Notes: generated by a model not told the origin, from the sequence alone. Numbered from the stretch's first letter, positions 31,581 through 40,923 are shown. The stretch: 42,458 nt of DNA from Paraburkholderia tropica (GCF_914484835.1 NZ_CAJZAR010000057.1:1-42458), one strand, 5' to 3'. Numbers and translations are program-made.

Positions 31581-31605
31581 GCTTGAGTGCGGATGACGGC
31601 GGTTT

Positions 31606-32478
31606 TTACGCCACGGCGTCGGCCGGCTGGCGCTGCATCAGCGCCATGAGCTGGGCGATTTCCTCACGCAGCTTGCGGCGGTCGACGATCATGTCGATGG
31701 CGCCCTTCGTCAGCAGGAATTCCGCGCGCTGGAAGCCTTCCGGCAGCTTTTCACGCACCGTCTGCTCGATCACGCGCGGGCCGGCGAAGCCGATCAGCGC
31801 CTTCGGTTCGGCGATCACCACGTCGCCGAGGAACGCGAAGCTCGCCGAGACGCCGCCCATGGTCGGGTCGGTCAGCACCGAGATGAACGGCAGCTTGGCT
31901 TCCGACAGCTTGGTCAGCATGGCCGTGGTCTTGGCCATCTGCATCAGCGACAGCAGGCTTTCCTGCATGCGCGCGCCGCCCGAAGCGGTGAAGCAGATGA
32001 ACGGCACTTGCTGCTCGAGCGCGGTCTGCGCGCCGCGTGCGAAACGCTCGCCGACCACCGAACCCATCGAGCCGCCCATGAACGCGAACTCGAAGCAGGC
32101 GACCACGCACGGCAGCGTGTGGATCGCGCCGCCCATGACGACCATGGCGTCGGTTTCGCCCGTGTCGTCCATCGCTTCCTTGATGCGATCGGGGTACTTG
32201 CGGCTGTCCTTGAACTTCAGCGCGTCGACCGGAACGATTTCCTGGCCGATTTCATAGCGGCCTTCCGGATCGAGCAGGCCGTCCAGGCGCTCGCGCGCGT
32301 TGATGCGCATGTGGTGGTCGCACTTCGGGCAGACGTGGAGGTTCGCCTCGACGTCGTTGCGGTACAGGACCGCTTCGCACTTCGGGCACTTGATCCACAG
32401 ACCTTCCGGAATGCTCTTGCGGCTTTTCGGATCGGTTTGCTTGATCTTGGGCGGCAGCAGTTTATCGAGCCAGCTCAT
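31606..32478 (-). CDS. accD: Acetyl-CoA carboxylase carboxyltransferase subunit beta AccD
   Basis: AccD, with AccA, transfers the carboxyl group from biotin to acetyl-CoA, giving malonyl-CoA for fatty-acid synthesis. The 290-residue protein has the N-terminal zinc ribbon with Cys31, Cys34, Cys50 and Cys53 (IKCPKCEAVLYR ... HVCPKCDHHMR). A carboxyltransferase/crotonase-like fold follows, with FTASGGARMQESLLSLMQMAKT and GGVSASFAFLGDVVIAEP. The length matches E. coli (304). It lies 118 bases downstream of trpA; that gap holds only a short GC-rich imperfect hairpin made of two CCGGTCGG copies. Confidence 0.97.
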   Translation of the reverse strand: MSWLDKLLPPKIKQTDPKSRKSIPEGLWIKCPKCEAVLYRNDVEANLHVCPKCDHHMRINARERLDGLLDPEGRYEIGQEIVPVDALKFKDSRKYPDRIKEAMDDTGETDAMVVMGGAIHTLPCVVACFEFAFMGGSMGSVVGERFARGAQTALEQQVPFICFTASGGARMQESLLSLMQMAKTTAMLTKLSEAKLPFISVLTDPTMGGVSASFAFLGDVVIAEPKALIGFAGPRVIEQTVREKLPEGFQRAEFLLTKGAIDMIVDRRKLREEIAQLMALMQRQPADAVA

Positions 32479-32596
32479 ATTTTCTTCCTTGACCTTCGTG
32501 ATGCGCGGGCGCGGCGGATCGAGCTGACCCGACCGGTAAAACCGACCGGGTTCCGACCCCGACCGCGCATGGCGAAAAGTGGATTTTACAGCACTC

Positions 32597-33412
32597 TCAT
32601 TTCGCGTTGTCCGACAGCGCGTCGAGCGCCGCGCGAATACCCGCGATGAACTGCGTGAGCGCCTCGGCCGCAGTGTCGGCGGGCGCCTGTTCGAGCAGCG
32701 TGACGATGCGGCTGCCGATCACCACGGCGTCGGACACTTCGGCCACCGCGGCGGCGGTTTGCGCGTCGCGAATGCCAAAGCCCACGCCGACCGGCAGCGG
32801 CACGCGCGCCTTGATCGCCGGGATTTTACTCGCGATGCTCGCGACGTCCAGATTGGCCGCGCCCGTCACGCCCTTGAGCGAGACGTAATAGACGTAGCCG
32901 CTGGCCGCGCGGCCCACTTCGGCGATGCGCGCGTCGGTGGACGTGGGCGCGAGCAGGAAGATCGGATCGATGTCGGCCGCCTTCATCTTCGCGGCGAACT
33001 CCACCGATTCCTCGGGCGGATAGTCGACCACCAGCACGCCGTCCACGCCCGCGTCCTTCGCGGCGGCCGCGAAGGCGTCGGCGCCCATGCGCTCGATCGG
33101 GTTGGCATAACCCATCAGCACGACGGGCGTGGCGTTGTCGGTTTCGCGGAAGCGCTTGACGTCGGCCAGCACGCTCTTGAGCGTGACGCCCTTCGCGAGC
33201 GCGCGCTCCGACGCCTGCTGGATCACCGGGCCGTCGGCCATCGGGTCCGAGAACGGCACGCCGAGTTCGATCACGTCGGCGCCGCCGGCGGCGAGCGCGT
33301 GCATGAATTCGACCGTGCGGGCCGGATCGGGGTCGCCTGCCGTCATGAACGGGATCAGGCCTTTCTTGCTGGCGGCGGCGAGCGCCTCGAACGTGGTTTT
33401 GATGCGGGACAT
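32597..33412 (-). CDS. trpA: Tryptophan synthase alpha subunit TrpA
   Basis: TrpA cleaves indole-3-glycerol phosphate to indole and glyceraldehyde 3-phosphate; indole passes to TrpB. It is a 271-residue TIM barrel with catalytic Glu49 (VIELGVPFSDP) and Asp60 (MADGPVIQ) at the same numbers as in the enteric enzyme. The phosphate-binding GFGIRD block is near the C-terminal end. It is separated from trpB by a DNA methyltransferase gene, an arrangement that breaks the usual trpBA coupling. Confidence 0.97.
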   Translation of the reverse strand: MSRIKTTFEALAAASKKGLIPFMTAGDPDPARTVEFMHALAAGGADVIELGVPFSDPMADGPVIQQASERALAKGVTLKSVLADVKRFRETDNATPVVLMGYANPIERMGADAFAAAAKDAGVDGVLVVDYPPEESVEFAAKMKAADIDPIFLLAPTSTDARIAEVGRAASGYVYYVSLKGVTGAANLDVASIASKIPAIKARVPLPVGVGFGIRDAQTAAAVAEVSDAVVIGSRIVTLLEQAPADTAAEALTQFIAGIRAALDALSDNAK

Positions 33413-33472
33413 TTCAGGGTCCTCAATCTCAATGGAGACCGCGCGTCGCAGGCCGACGGCGGCGGCGGCGCC

Positions 33473-34405
33473 TCAGGCGCCGGCCGCGACAGCCGTGGCG
33501 CGGGCAGCGGACGCAGGCGCGGCAGCTGCCGCGCTCACGCGTTCGCGCGCGATCGCGCAGTAACTTTCGTTGATTTCATAGCCGACGAATTCGCGCTTTT
33601 GACGCGCGCAAGCGACTGCCGTGGTGCCGCTGCCCATGAACGGGTCCAGCACGCGGCCGCCCGGCGGGCAGCTCGCGAGCACCATGCGCTCGACGATTTC
33701 CAGGGGCTTCTGGGTCGGATGATCGACACGTTCCGCGTGCTGACGATGCAGCCGCGAGACGGACCAGACGTCCTTGGGGTTGTAGCCGAGCTCCAGCCAC
33801 TTGCTGCCTTCGAACAACTTGCGCGAACGCGCCTTCTTCGTGGCGGCATCGTACGGGATGCGGACGGGATCGAGATCGAAGTAGTAATCCTTCGAAACCG
33901 CGAAGAAACCGATGTTGTCGTGCACGGAAGTAAAGCGGCGGGTCGTGCCGCCCATGCTGGGTACGCGACGATCCCAGACGATCTCGTTAATCATCGTCAT
34001 TTTCGACTTCAGATAAACGAAGATCTCGGGCGCGTACTGCCACGTGCAAAACACATAGAGCGAGCCGCTGGCTTTCAGCTTGGGAATCGCCAGATCGAGC
34101 CACCCGTAGGTCCAGGCGAGAAAATCCTCGCCCGAACGCATGTCGGAGTCGTTGCCGTAGTCCTTGCCGAGCCCATAAGGCGGGTCGGCGACGATCAGAT
34201 CGATCGAGGCATCGGGCAAGTTCGCCGCATCGGTCAGAAAATCGCGGTTCAGGAGCCGGATGCCGTCGGGCACCACCGGTACCGTCGGCAAAGCGGCGGC
34301 ATGAGCCAGCGCCGCGGCGGCTTCCTGCTCCGCCGTCTGGCTGCTCATTTCGCCCGCCTCGCCTGCGGCGGCCGGCAAGGTCGGCTCGTCGAACTCGTCA
34401 CGCAT
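33473..34405 (-). CDS. Orphan DNA methyltransferase (beta class, N6-adenine/N4-cytosine)
   Basis: This 310-residue SAM-dependent methyltransferase has catalytic motif DPPY (74-77) before the SAM-binding motif DPFMGSGTT (254-262), the beta-class order. The target-recognition region lies between them and includes SMGGTTRRFTSVHDNIGFF. No restriction enzyme is nearby, so it is likely an orphan, possibly epigenetic, enzyme. From memory, B. cenocepacia has a methyltransferase at this trp location (BCAM0992) reported to modify GTWWAC; whether this one shares that target is inference. An Ala/Glu-rich N-terminal extension of about 40 residues is unusual, and Met20 is an alternative start. It starts 21 bases after trpB. 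Confidence 0.9.
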   Translation of the reverse strand: MRDEFDEPTLPAAAGEAGEMSSQTAEQEAAAALAHAAALPTVPVVPDGIRLLNRDFLTDAANLPDASIDLIVADPPYGLGKDYGNDSDMRSGEDFLAWTYGWLDLAIPKLKASGSLYVFCTWQYAPEIFVYLKSKMTMINEIVWDRRVPSMGGTTRRFTSVHDNIGFFAVSKDYYFDLDPVRIPYDAATKKARSRKLFEGSKWLELGYNPKDVWSVSRLHRQHAERVDHPTQKPLEIVERMVLASCPPGGRVLDPFMGSGTTAVACARQKREFVGYEINESYCAIARERVSAAAAAPASAARATAVAAGA

Positions 34406-34426
34406 CGCTGATGTCGCTCCCGGCGC

Positions 34427-35620
34427 TTAGAACTGGATGCCCGATCGCTCGGCGACCGTGTGCATGTCCTTGTCGCCGCGGCCCGACAGGTTCACCAGCA
34501 GAACCTTGTCCTTGGGCAGCGTGGGCGCGAGCTTCGCGGCGTACGCGAGCGCGTGGCTCGATTCGAGCGCCGGAATGATGCCTTCGATGCGGCAGCAGTC
34601 GTGGAACGCCTTGAGCGCTTCCTCGTCGTCGATCGTCACGTACTGCGCGCGGCCGCTGTCCTTGAGCCACGCGTGCTCGGGACCGACGCCCGGATAGTCG
34701 AGGCCCGCCGACACCGAATGCGTCTCGATGATCTGACCGTTCTCGTCCTGCAGCAGATAGGTGCGGTTGCCGTGCAGCACGCCCGGCGTGCCGGCCGCGA
34801 GCGAGGCCGCGTGACGGCCCGTTTCCATGCCGTCGCCGGCCGGCTCGACGCCGATCAACTGCACCGAACTATCCTCGATATACGGATAAAAGATACCCAT
34901 CGCATTCGATCCGCCGCCAACGCACGCAATCACGGCGTCCGGCTGGCGACCGGTCATTTCGGGCATCTGCACGCGGCATTCGTCGCCGATCACGCGCTGG
35001 AAGTCGCGCACCATCATCGGGTACGGGTGCGGGCCCGCCACGGTGCCGATGATGTAGAAGGTGTTTTCGACGTTGGTGACCCAGTCGCGCATGGCTTCGT
35101 TGAGCGCGTCCTTGAGCGTGCGCGAGCCCGACTCGACCGGCACGACCGTCGCGCCCAGCAGCTTCATGCGGTAGACGTTGGCGGCCTGACGGCGCACGTC
35201 TTCCGCGCCCATGTAGACCACGCACTCCATGCCGAAGCGCGCCGCGATCGTGGCCGTGGCCACGCCGTGCTGGCCCGCGCCGGTTTCGGCGATCACGCGC
35301 GGCTTGCCCATGCGGCGGGCGAGCAGCGCCTGGCCGATCACGTTGTTCACCTTGTGGGCGCCGGTATGGTTGAGGTCTTCGCGCTTCAGATAGATCTGCG
35401 CGCCGCCAACCAGCTCGCTCCAACGCTGCGCGTGATAGATCGGCGACGGACGGCCGACAAAATGCTTCAACTCGCGCTCATATTCGGCGCGGAAGTCGGG
35501 ATCGTCTTTGTATTTCGCGTAGGCGTCGCGCAGCTCGTCGATCGCCTGCATGAGGGTTTCGGCAGCGAACACGCCGCCATATTGGCCGAAATGGCCTCGT
35601 TCATCGGGCAAATTGTACAT
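34427..35620 (-). CDS. trpB: Tryptophan synthase beta subunit TrpB
   Basis: TrpB condenses indole with serine to give tryptophan using PLP. The 397-residue protein has the Schiff-base lysine Lys90 in HTGAHKVNN and catalytic Glu112 in IAETGAGQHG, offset by three from the enteric enzyme. The Gly/Ser-rich phosphate cradle CVGGGSNAMG and the monovalent-cation region are present. It lies 62 bases downstream of trpF. No Trp-rich leader peptide was seen upstream of either gene. Confidence 0.98.
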   Translation of the reverse strand: MYNLPDERGHFGQYGGVFAAETLMQAIDELRDAYAKYKDDPDFRAEYERELKHFVGRPSPIYHAQRWSELVGGAQIYLKREDLNHTGAHKVNNVIGQALLARRMGKPRVIAETGAGQHGVATATIAARFGMECVVYMGAEDVRRQAANVYRMKLLGATVVPVESGSRTLKDALNEAMRDWVTNVENTFYIIGTVAGPHPYPMMVRDFQRVIGDECRVQMPEMTGRQPDAVIACVGGGSNAMGIFYPYIEDSSVQLIGVEPAGDGMETGRHAASLAAGTPGVLHGNRTYLLQDENGQIIETHSVSAGLDYPGVGPEHAWLKDSGRAQYVTIDDEEALKAFHDCCRIEGIIPALESSHALAYAAKLAPTLPKDKVLLVNLSGRGDKDMHTVAERSGIQF

Positions 35621-35682
35621 AAGTCACTCGCTCTGGCCGGATGGGCGCCTTGCCTTGCGCAAGGGCTTGCCGGCCCAGGAAA

Positions 35683-36375
35683 TTATCCCGCGTCCGCTTC
35701 GCGCACTGCGCGCACGAACGCCGCCATACGGGCGTGATCCTTCACGCCCTTCGCGCCCGGTACCTCGATGCCACTGGAGACATCGACGGCGTACGGACGC
35801 ACCTGGCGAATCGCATCACCGACGTTTTGCGCGTTCAAGCCACCACTCAAAACGGCCCGACGCGCGAGCCCTGCGGGGATAAGTGACCAATCGAAGACCT
35901 TCCCGCCGCCGCCGTAGCCGTCGACGTGCGTGTCGAACAGTAGGCCGCTGGCTGATGAATAACTATTCGCCGATTCTACCAAATCGGTCTGCCGAGTATC
36001 CGCCGCCACTCGCAGCGCCCGCAACCAGGGCAAACCGGCAACGGCCGCCAGCGACTCGCACTGCGCGGGCGTTTCGTCGCCGTGGAATTGCAGCAGCGTG
36101 AGCGAGACGTTGCTCGCCACTTCGCTGAGCCATTGCGGCGTGGGATTCACGAACAGGCCCACCACCGAAACGAACGGCGGAATGTCGCGCGTCAGCTCGA
36201 CAGCCTGTGCGATGCTCACCGAACGCGCGCTCGGCGGATAGAACACGAGACCGATCGCGTCCGCGCCCAGGTCGATCGCGCGCTCGACCGCATCGGGCGT
36301 CGAAAGCCCGCACAGCTTGATGCGCGTGCGGTGCGCGGCGAGGTCGGCTTGAGCGACGGGATCGGCTTGCGTCAT
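35683..36375 (-). CDS. trpF: Phosphoribosylanthranilate isomerase TrpF
   Basis: TrpF carries out the Amadori rearrangement of phosphoribosylanthranilate in tryptophan synthesis. It is a 230-residue TIM barrel with catalytic Cys22 (RIKLCGLS) and Asp148 (LLFDTH), plus SGGLNAQNV and the terminal phosphate-binding DVSSGIEVPGAKGVKD. Compared with the common start near IKICG, about 15 extra N-terminal residues (TQADPVAQADLAAHR) are predicted; a later start is not available as ATG. It lies 97 bases after truA; that gap shows nothing distinctive. Confidence 0.96.
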   Translation of the reverse strand: MTQADPVAQADLAAHRTRIKLCGLSTPDAVERAIDLGADAIGLVFYPPSARSVSIAQAVELTRDIPPFVSVVGLFVNPTPQWLSEVASNVSLTLLQFHGDETPAQCESLAAVAGLPWLRALRVAADTRQTDLVESANSYSSASGLLFDTHVDGYGGGGKVFDWSLIPAGLARRAVLSGGLNAQNVGDAIRQVRPYAVDVSSGIEVPGAKGVKDHARMAAFVRAVREADAG

Positions 36376-36472
36376 GAATTGAGACTCGTGGTTATCTCGG
36401 TGGTTGAAAGCAATTTGCGCGGATTTGAGCGATCTTGCGCGTCATGATGCGCCCCTACAGCGTCGAAACGCG

Positions 36473-37276
36473 TCAGGCCGGATCGTCCCAGATCGCGCTC
36501 CACGGCACGCTCGCCGTATGCGGCGCGGGTACCGCGAACTCGTCAGGATAGCCTACCTGGGCGAGATAGAGGCCGTCGGGCATGAAAGTCGGCGCGGCCT
36601 TGCCACGGTCGAGCCCCGCCAGCACCTCGGCCATCCACGACGCCGGATAGCGCCCGCGCCCCACCGCCACGAGGCAACCCATCAGGTTGCGCACCATGTG
36701 ATGCAGGAAGGCGTTGGCCCGGAAGCGAAAGTGGATGAAATCGCCCTGCGGCCGGATGTCGATCTGGTACAGGTGCTTGACCGGCGTCTTCGACTGGCAT
36801 TCCGACGAACGGAACGCCGAAAAGTCATGCTCGCCGATCAGGCATTGGGCCGCCTCGCGCATCGCATCGACGTCGAGCGGCGTGTGGATCCAGCCGGAGC
36901 GGCCCGCCAGCATCGGCGAGCGCACCGGATGCACGTAGAGCACGTAGTAATACGTGCGCTCGAAGGCCGCGAAACGCGCGTGAAAGTCGTCGGACATGGG
37001 CTTGGCCCACTGCACCGCGACCGTCGACGGCAGGAACGCGTTGGTGCCGCGCACCCACGAAAAATCGGTGCGGTCGAGCTCGGTGTCGAAATGCACGACC
37101 TGGCCGAGCCCGTGCACGCCCGTGTCGGTGCGGCCCGCAACCACCGTGGACAGCGGCACCGTGGCGAACTCGCGCAGCGCGCGTTCGAGCGCGTCCTGCA
37201 CGGTCTTGCCGTGCGGCTGCGATTGCCAGCCGCAGAACGCGGCGCCGTCGTACTGGATACCTAAGGCGATACGCAT
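36473..37276 (-). CDS. truA: tRNA pseudouridine(38-40) synthase TruA
   Basis: TruA converts uridines 38-40 of the tRNA anticodon arm to pseudouridine. The 267-residue protein has catalytic Asp51 in AGRTDTGVHGLGQVVHF, plus the expected YDGAAFCGWQ opening and FRANAFLHHMVRNLMG block. The ATG at 37276 (MRIALGIQYDG) is set by homology; a longer Cys/Arg-rich frame upstream overlaps fimV and is discarded. It begins 10 bases after the fimV stop, and fimV-truA-trpF is a conserved order in Proteobacteria. Confidence 0.97.
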   Translation of the reverse strand: MRIALGIQYDGAAFCGWQSQPHGKTVQDALERALREFATVPLSTVVAGRTDTGVHGLGQVVHFDTELDRTDFSWVRGTNAFLPSTVAVQWAKPMSDDFHARFAAFERTYYYVLYVHPVRSPMLAGRSGWIHTPLDVDAMREAAQCLIGEHDFSAFRSSECQSKTPVKHLYQIDIRPQGDFIHFRFRANAFLHHMVRNLMGCLVAVGRGRYPASWMAEVLAGLDRGKAAPTFMPDGLYLAQVGYPDEFAVPAPHTASVPWSAIWDDPA

Positions 37277-37286
37277 GCGGCAGGCG

Positions 37287-39614
37287 TCAGGACAGCGGCG
37301 AAAGCGTCGACAGCAGCGCCTGCGCATCGGCGCGCGTGGCGGCGTCGCTCGACGCGATCACTTCGTTGATCAGCGCGCGCGCGCCCGACAGGTCGCCCAG
37401 CGCGATGTATTCGTGCGCGAGATCGAGCTTGTTACGCGCGATGCGCGCGAGCTGGTCGGGCGAAAAGACCGGCAGCGGCTCGGCGGAATCGGGCGGCAGG
37501 TTCAGGTCGAAATCGAGCGAGAGCGTGCCGAAACGCGGCGCGCCCAGGCCGGCGATCGAGCCGATGCCCGCCGTGCCGGCTTCGATGGCCTGGCCCGCGA
37601 GCGGCGCGGGCGGCTGGCCGAACGGCAGCGCCTGACCGAGGGTCGCGCCAGGCGTGGCGGACGGTTCGGTCGAGAACGGGAAATCGGGCATGGCGGGCGC
37701 GTCCGGCACTTCGACGCGCGGCGGCAACGACATTTCGATGCTGCCGAGCGCATCGACGGCGGTTTTCGGAAACTCTTGCGGGACTTCTTGGTAGGGCATT
37801 GATTCTTCTGCAGAGACTGCGGGAGCTGCGGGTTCTACGGGTTCTGCGGGCGCGACCGGCTCGGGCTGCGGATCGCCGGGCATGCGCAGTTCAAGCGGCT
37901 GCGGTTCGCGCGCGTGCGGCGCGAACGGTGCGGGTTCGGATTCGTCGACTTCGTCGGCCTGGTTGGATTCGGTCGCTGCGTGAAGCTCGGCCTCGGCGCG
38001 GCGCGCGTGCTCCTCCGTTTCACCGGCCGTGTTTGCGGCCAGCCCTTCCGGCGGCAGCGCCGATGCGCCCAGTTCCGAGGCGGCGGCGAAGCTCGCGGCG
38101 TCGGTGGCGTCGGCGAGCGTTTCCGGTTCGCCCGGCGTCACGCCTTGCTCATGCGTGCCGTGCTCCGCGCGGTCTTCGTGCAGGGCGTCGGGGCCGTTGG
38201 CCTCCGTGTGCAGCTTGTCGTGCAGCGTCGGCGGCAAGGCGTCGCCGCCGAGTTCCGCCGCGGCGGACAGGCTCGCGACGTCGGTGGCGTGATCGAGCGT
38301 CGGGGTGGGCTGGGCCGCTTCGGCTTCGGTATGGGTTTGCGCGTAGGCGGCCGCGCCTGCGGCGGCAGCGGCCACGGTGGCCGTCGGGGCGGGCACGGGC
38401 GTCAGCGGCTCGTCCAGCACGGGCATGTCGTCGACTTCGGCGTGCGCGGGCGTGCCTGCGAGCGGTGCGGCCGGAGCGACCGGCGTTTCCGTCGTCGCCT
38501 GGGCTTCGTCGGCCGCTGCGGGCTTGCGGCGCTTGCGCATCAGCAGGCGCACGAGCAGCGCGACGAACGCGAGCACGATCGCCGCCACGATGCCAAGCGT
38601 CATCGGCGATACCTCGGGCTGCTGCGCGGCCTGCACGCCGCCTGCCGGCGCGTGCGCGCCCGATGCGCCGTTCGCGCCGCCCGCCACCTGCGCGGGCTTG
38701 CCGATGCCGTGCTGCAAGGCCATCAGCACGCGATTCTTGAGCGCGAGCAGTTGCTGGAGACTCGATACCGACACCGGCGCCGACGCAGCCGAAGCCGCCG
38801 ATGCGGCCTGAACCGATCCGCTGAACGAATGCTGATCGACGGCCGAAGCGCCCGAAGCGAGCGCCGCCGAGGCGCCCGACGCCGATGCCGCCGTCGCGGC
38901 CGAAGCCGTCTCGGGCGCCGAAGCGCCTGCCGGTTCACTCGCGACGGTCGCCGCGCTCGATGCCGCATTACCTGCGGTGGCTGCGGTGGCTGCGGTGGCC
39001 GCGCTCGCGCCCGCGTTCGCCGCCGCCACGGCGGAGGCCGCCGCGGCGGTCGCGCCGGTCGCAGCCGCCGTGTTCGGCGCAGAAGCCGAAGCCGCCGCGC
39101 TCGCGGGCGCGGTCACGGCAGCCGGTGCGCTGGCCGTCGCGGCCTGAGCAGGAGCAGCCGACGGCGCGGAAGCCGCCGTCACGCCCGACGCAGCACCTGC
39201 CGACGCCATATCGGGCGTACCCGGCACATTGAGCACCGCGCCCACCTTGAGGCGGCTCGGGTCATGCTTCATGAACGCGTTGGGATTCGCGTCGAACAGC
39301 GCCGAACTCGCGCGCGCGAGCACCGTCTTGTCGTGCGACTGCGTGAGATCCACGGCGACGTCGTGCAGCGACTGGCCCGGATGAACCGTGTACTGGCCGA
39401 CCACGGGCAGCGCCGCCTGAGCAGCCGAGGCGCCCGACGCCGCCGTTGCCGACGCCGCCGCCGAAGCGCCAGCCGCAGCCGTCGCCGTGCCGCCTTGCGC
39501 ATACGCCGCGCCGGTTGCCGCAGCCAGCGCGAACGCCGTCGCCGCGATCGCGGCGCGCAGCGTCAGGCGCCCTTGCGGAAATTGAGTGGAAACAGAGTCG
39601 AGTCGAACGGTCAT
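37287..39614 (-). CDS. fimV: FimV/HubP-like polar peptidoglycan-binding protein
   Basis: This 775-residue envelope protein has a signal peptide of about 39 residues (ending ATGAAYAQ), a LysM-like peptidoglycan-binding domain at about 72-132 (VGQYTVHPGQSLHDVAVDL ... LKVGAVLNVPG), a very Ala/Ser-rich periplasmic stretch to 335, one membrane segment (339-360) and a large acidic cytoplasmic part. It ends in the conserved FimV C-terminal TPR-like domain (DQLARIARNKLDLAHEYIALGDLSGARALINEV). FimV/HubP proteins organise the cell pole for type IV pili, twitching and flagella. The ATG at 39614 gives a normal signal peptide; a start at 39680 would add 22 residues. Confidence 0.92.
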   Translation of the reverse strand: MTVRLDSVSTQFPQGRLTLRAAIAATAFALAAATGAAYAQGGTATAAAGASAAASATAASGASAAQAALPVVGQYTVHPGQSLHDVAVDLTQSHDKTVLARASSALFDANPNAFMKHDPSRLKVGAVLNVPGTPDMASAGAASGVTAASAPSAAPAQAATASAPAAVTAPASAAASASAPNTAAATGATAAAASAVAAANAGASAATAATAATAGNAASSAATVASEPAGASAPETASAATAASASGASAALASGASAVDQHSFSGSVQAASAASAASAPVSVSSLQQLLALKNRVLMALQHGIGKPAQVAGGANGASGAHAPAGGVQAAQQPEVSPMTLGIVAAIVLAFVALLVRLLMRKRRKPAAADEAQATTETPVAPAAPLAGTPAHAEVDDMPVLDEPLTPVPAPTATVAAAAAGAAAYAQTHTEAEAAQPTPTLDHATDVASLSAAAELGGDALPPTLHDKLHTEANGPDALHEDRAEHGTHEQGVTPGEPETLADATDAASFAAASELGASALPPEGLAANTAGETEEHARRAEAELHAATESNQADEVDESEPAPFAPHAREPQPLELRMPGDPQPEPVAPAEPVEPAAPAVSAEESMPYQEVPQEFPKTAVDALGSIEMSLPPRVEVPDAPAMPDFPFSTEPSATPGATLGQALPFGQPPAPLAGQAIEAGTAGIGSIAGLGAPRFGTLSLDFDLNLPPDSAEPLPVFSPDQLARIARNKLDLAHEYIALGDLSGARALINEVIASSDAATRADAQALLSTLSPLS

Positions 39615-39710
39615 CAGTTGCCCTGGCACACCGCTCGCGCGGCTGTCGATGAAACGGGATTGTGTTGCGGGTGCTCGCAATCGTCGCGCAAGCGCCGATC
39701 CGCGAAAATA

Positions 39711-39741
39711 AAAAAGCGCCGCGACTGGCGCGGCGCTTTTT
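39711..39741 (-). terminator. Intrinsic terminator after asd
   Basis: A perfect 13-bp stem (AAAAAGCGCCGCG paired with CGCGGCGCTTTTT) with a 5-base loop lies 40 bases past the asd stop. It is followed on the minus strand by an U/A-rich tract (UAUUUUCG). It separates asd from fimV, so fimV needs its own promoter, which I could not find clearly. Confidence 0.88.
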
Positions 39742-39780
39742 CCACCCTCTACGCGTCATTAGCCGCGTAGTTTAAATGAT

Positions 39781-40902
39781 TCACTTGTCGAGCAGAATGC
39801 GCAGCATGCGGCGCAGCGGCTCGGCGGCGCCCCAGAGGAGCTGATCGCCGACCGTGAACGCCGACAGATACTCGCCGCCCATCGCCAGCTTGCGCAGGCG
39901 GCCGACCGGCACGGACAGCGTGCCCGTGACCTTCGCGGGCGACAGATCCTGCATCGACGCTTCGCGCTCGTTCGGCACGACCTTCACCCAGTCGTTGGCC
40001 GAGGCGAGGATGCCGTTGATCTCGTCGAGCGGCACATCCTTCTTCAGCTTGATCGTGAGCGCCTGCGAGTGGCAGCGCATCGCGCCGATACGCACGCACA
40101 GACCGTCGACGGGGATCGACCCCGGCTGGCCCATGGCGGGCTTGCCGAGAATCTTGTTGGTTTCCGCGCCGCCCTTCCACTCTTCCTTCGACATGCCGTT
40201 GCCGAGATCCTTGTCGATCCACGGAATCAGCGAGCCTGCGAGCGGCACGCCGAACTGGCTGGTGGGCATGGCGTCGCTGTTCATGGTGGCGAGCACCTTG
40301 CGGTCGATGTCGAGAATCGCCGACGACGGGTTCGCCAGATCGGTCGCGACGGCCGCGTTCAGCGCGCCCATCTGCGAGAGCAGTTCGCGCATGTTCTGCG
40401 CGCCCGCGCCCGAAGCGGCCTGGTAGGTCATGGCCGTCATCCAGTCGACGAGGTTCTCGCGGAACAGGCCGCCGAGCGCCATCAGCATCAGGCTGACCGT
40501 GCAGTTGCCGCCGACGAAGTCCTTCTGGCCCTTGACGAGCGCGTCCTTGATGACGTTCAGGTTGACCGGGTCGAGGATGATGACCGCGTCGTCCTTCATG
40601 CGCAGCGACGAAGCCGCGTCGATCCAGTAACCGGTCCAGCCCGCCGCGCGCAGCTTCGGATACACGTCGTTCGTGTAGTCGCCGCCCTGGCAGGTGATGA
40701 TGGCGTCACACTTCTTGAGCTCGTCGATGCTGTTCGCATCCTTGAGCTTTGTCTCGTTTTTGGCGAACGACGGAGCCGCGCCGCCTGCGTTGCTGGTGCT
40801 GAAAAACACCGGTTCGATCAGGTCGAAATCGCGTTCTTCCTGCATGCGCTGCATCAGCACGCTGCCGACCATGCCGCGCCAACCTACGAGACCTACGTTC
40901 AT
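39781..40902 (-). CDS. asd: Aspartate-semialdehyde dehydrogenase Asd
   Basis: Asd reduces aspartyl phosphate to aspartate semialdehyde, the branch point toward lysine/diaminopimelate, methionine, threonine and isoleucine. The 373-residue protein opens MNVGLVGWRGMVGSVLMQRM (nucleotide-binding loop). It has catalytic Cys134 (GGNCTVSLMLMALGGL) and a C-terminal catalytic histidine in VRIGAMRCHSQAL. The ATG at 40902 has AAGGG six bases upstream; the open frame continues 82 codons further but is Arg/Ser-rich and runs over the regulatory leader. A Thr/Ile-rich leader peptide and hairpins precede it. Confidence 0.97.
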   Translation of the reverse strand: MNVGLVGWRGMVGSVLMQRMQEERDFDLIEPVFFSTSNAGGAAPSFAKNETKLKDANSIDELKKCDAIITCQGGDYTNDVYPKLRAAGWTGYWIDAASSLRMKDDAVIILDPVNLNVIKDALVKGQKDFVGGNCTVSLMLMALGGLFRENLVDWMTAMTYQAASGAGAQNMRELLSQMGALNAAVATDLANPSSAILDIDRKVLATMNSDAMPTSQFGVPLAGSLIPWIDKDLGNGMSKEEWKGGAETNKILGKPAMGQPGSIPVDGLCVRIGAMRCHSQALTIKLKKDVPLDEINGILASANDWVKVVPNEREASMQDLSPAKVTGTLSVPVGRLRKLAMGGEYLSAFTVGDQLLWGAAEPLRRMLRILLDK

Positions 40903-40923
40903 GACTAACCCTTGATTTGGACA

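Noticed and set aside
32479..32596. Terminator between trpA and accD
   Set aside because: The repeated CCGGTCGG forms only a 4+4 bp imperfect stem with an internal loop and no U-run follows.
36376..36472. Trp-codon attenuator in front of trpF
   Set aside because: No short frame with clustered Trp codons was found here or upstream of trpB.
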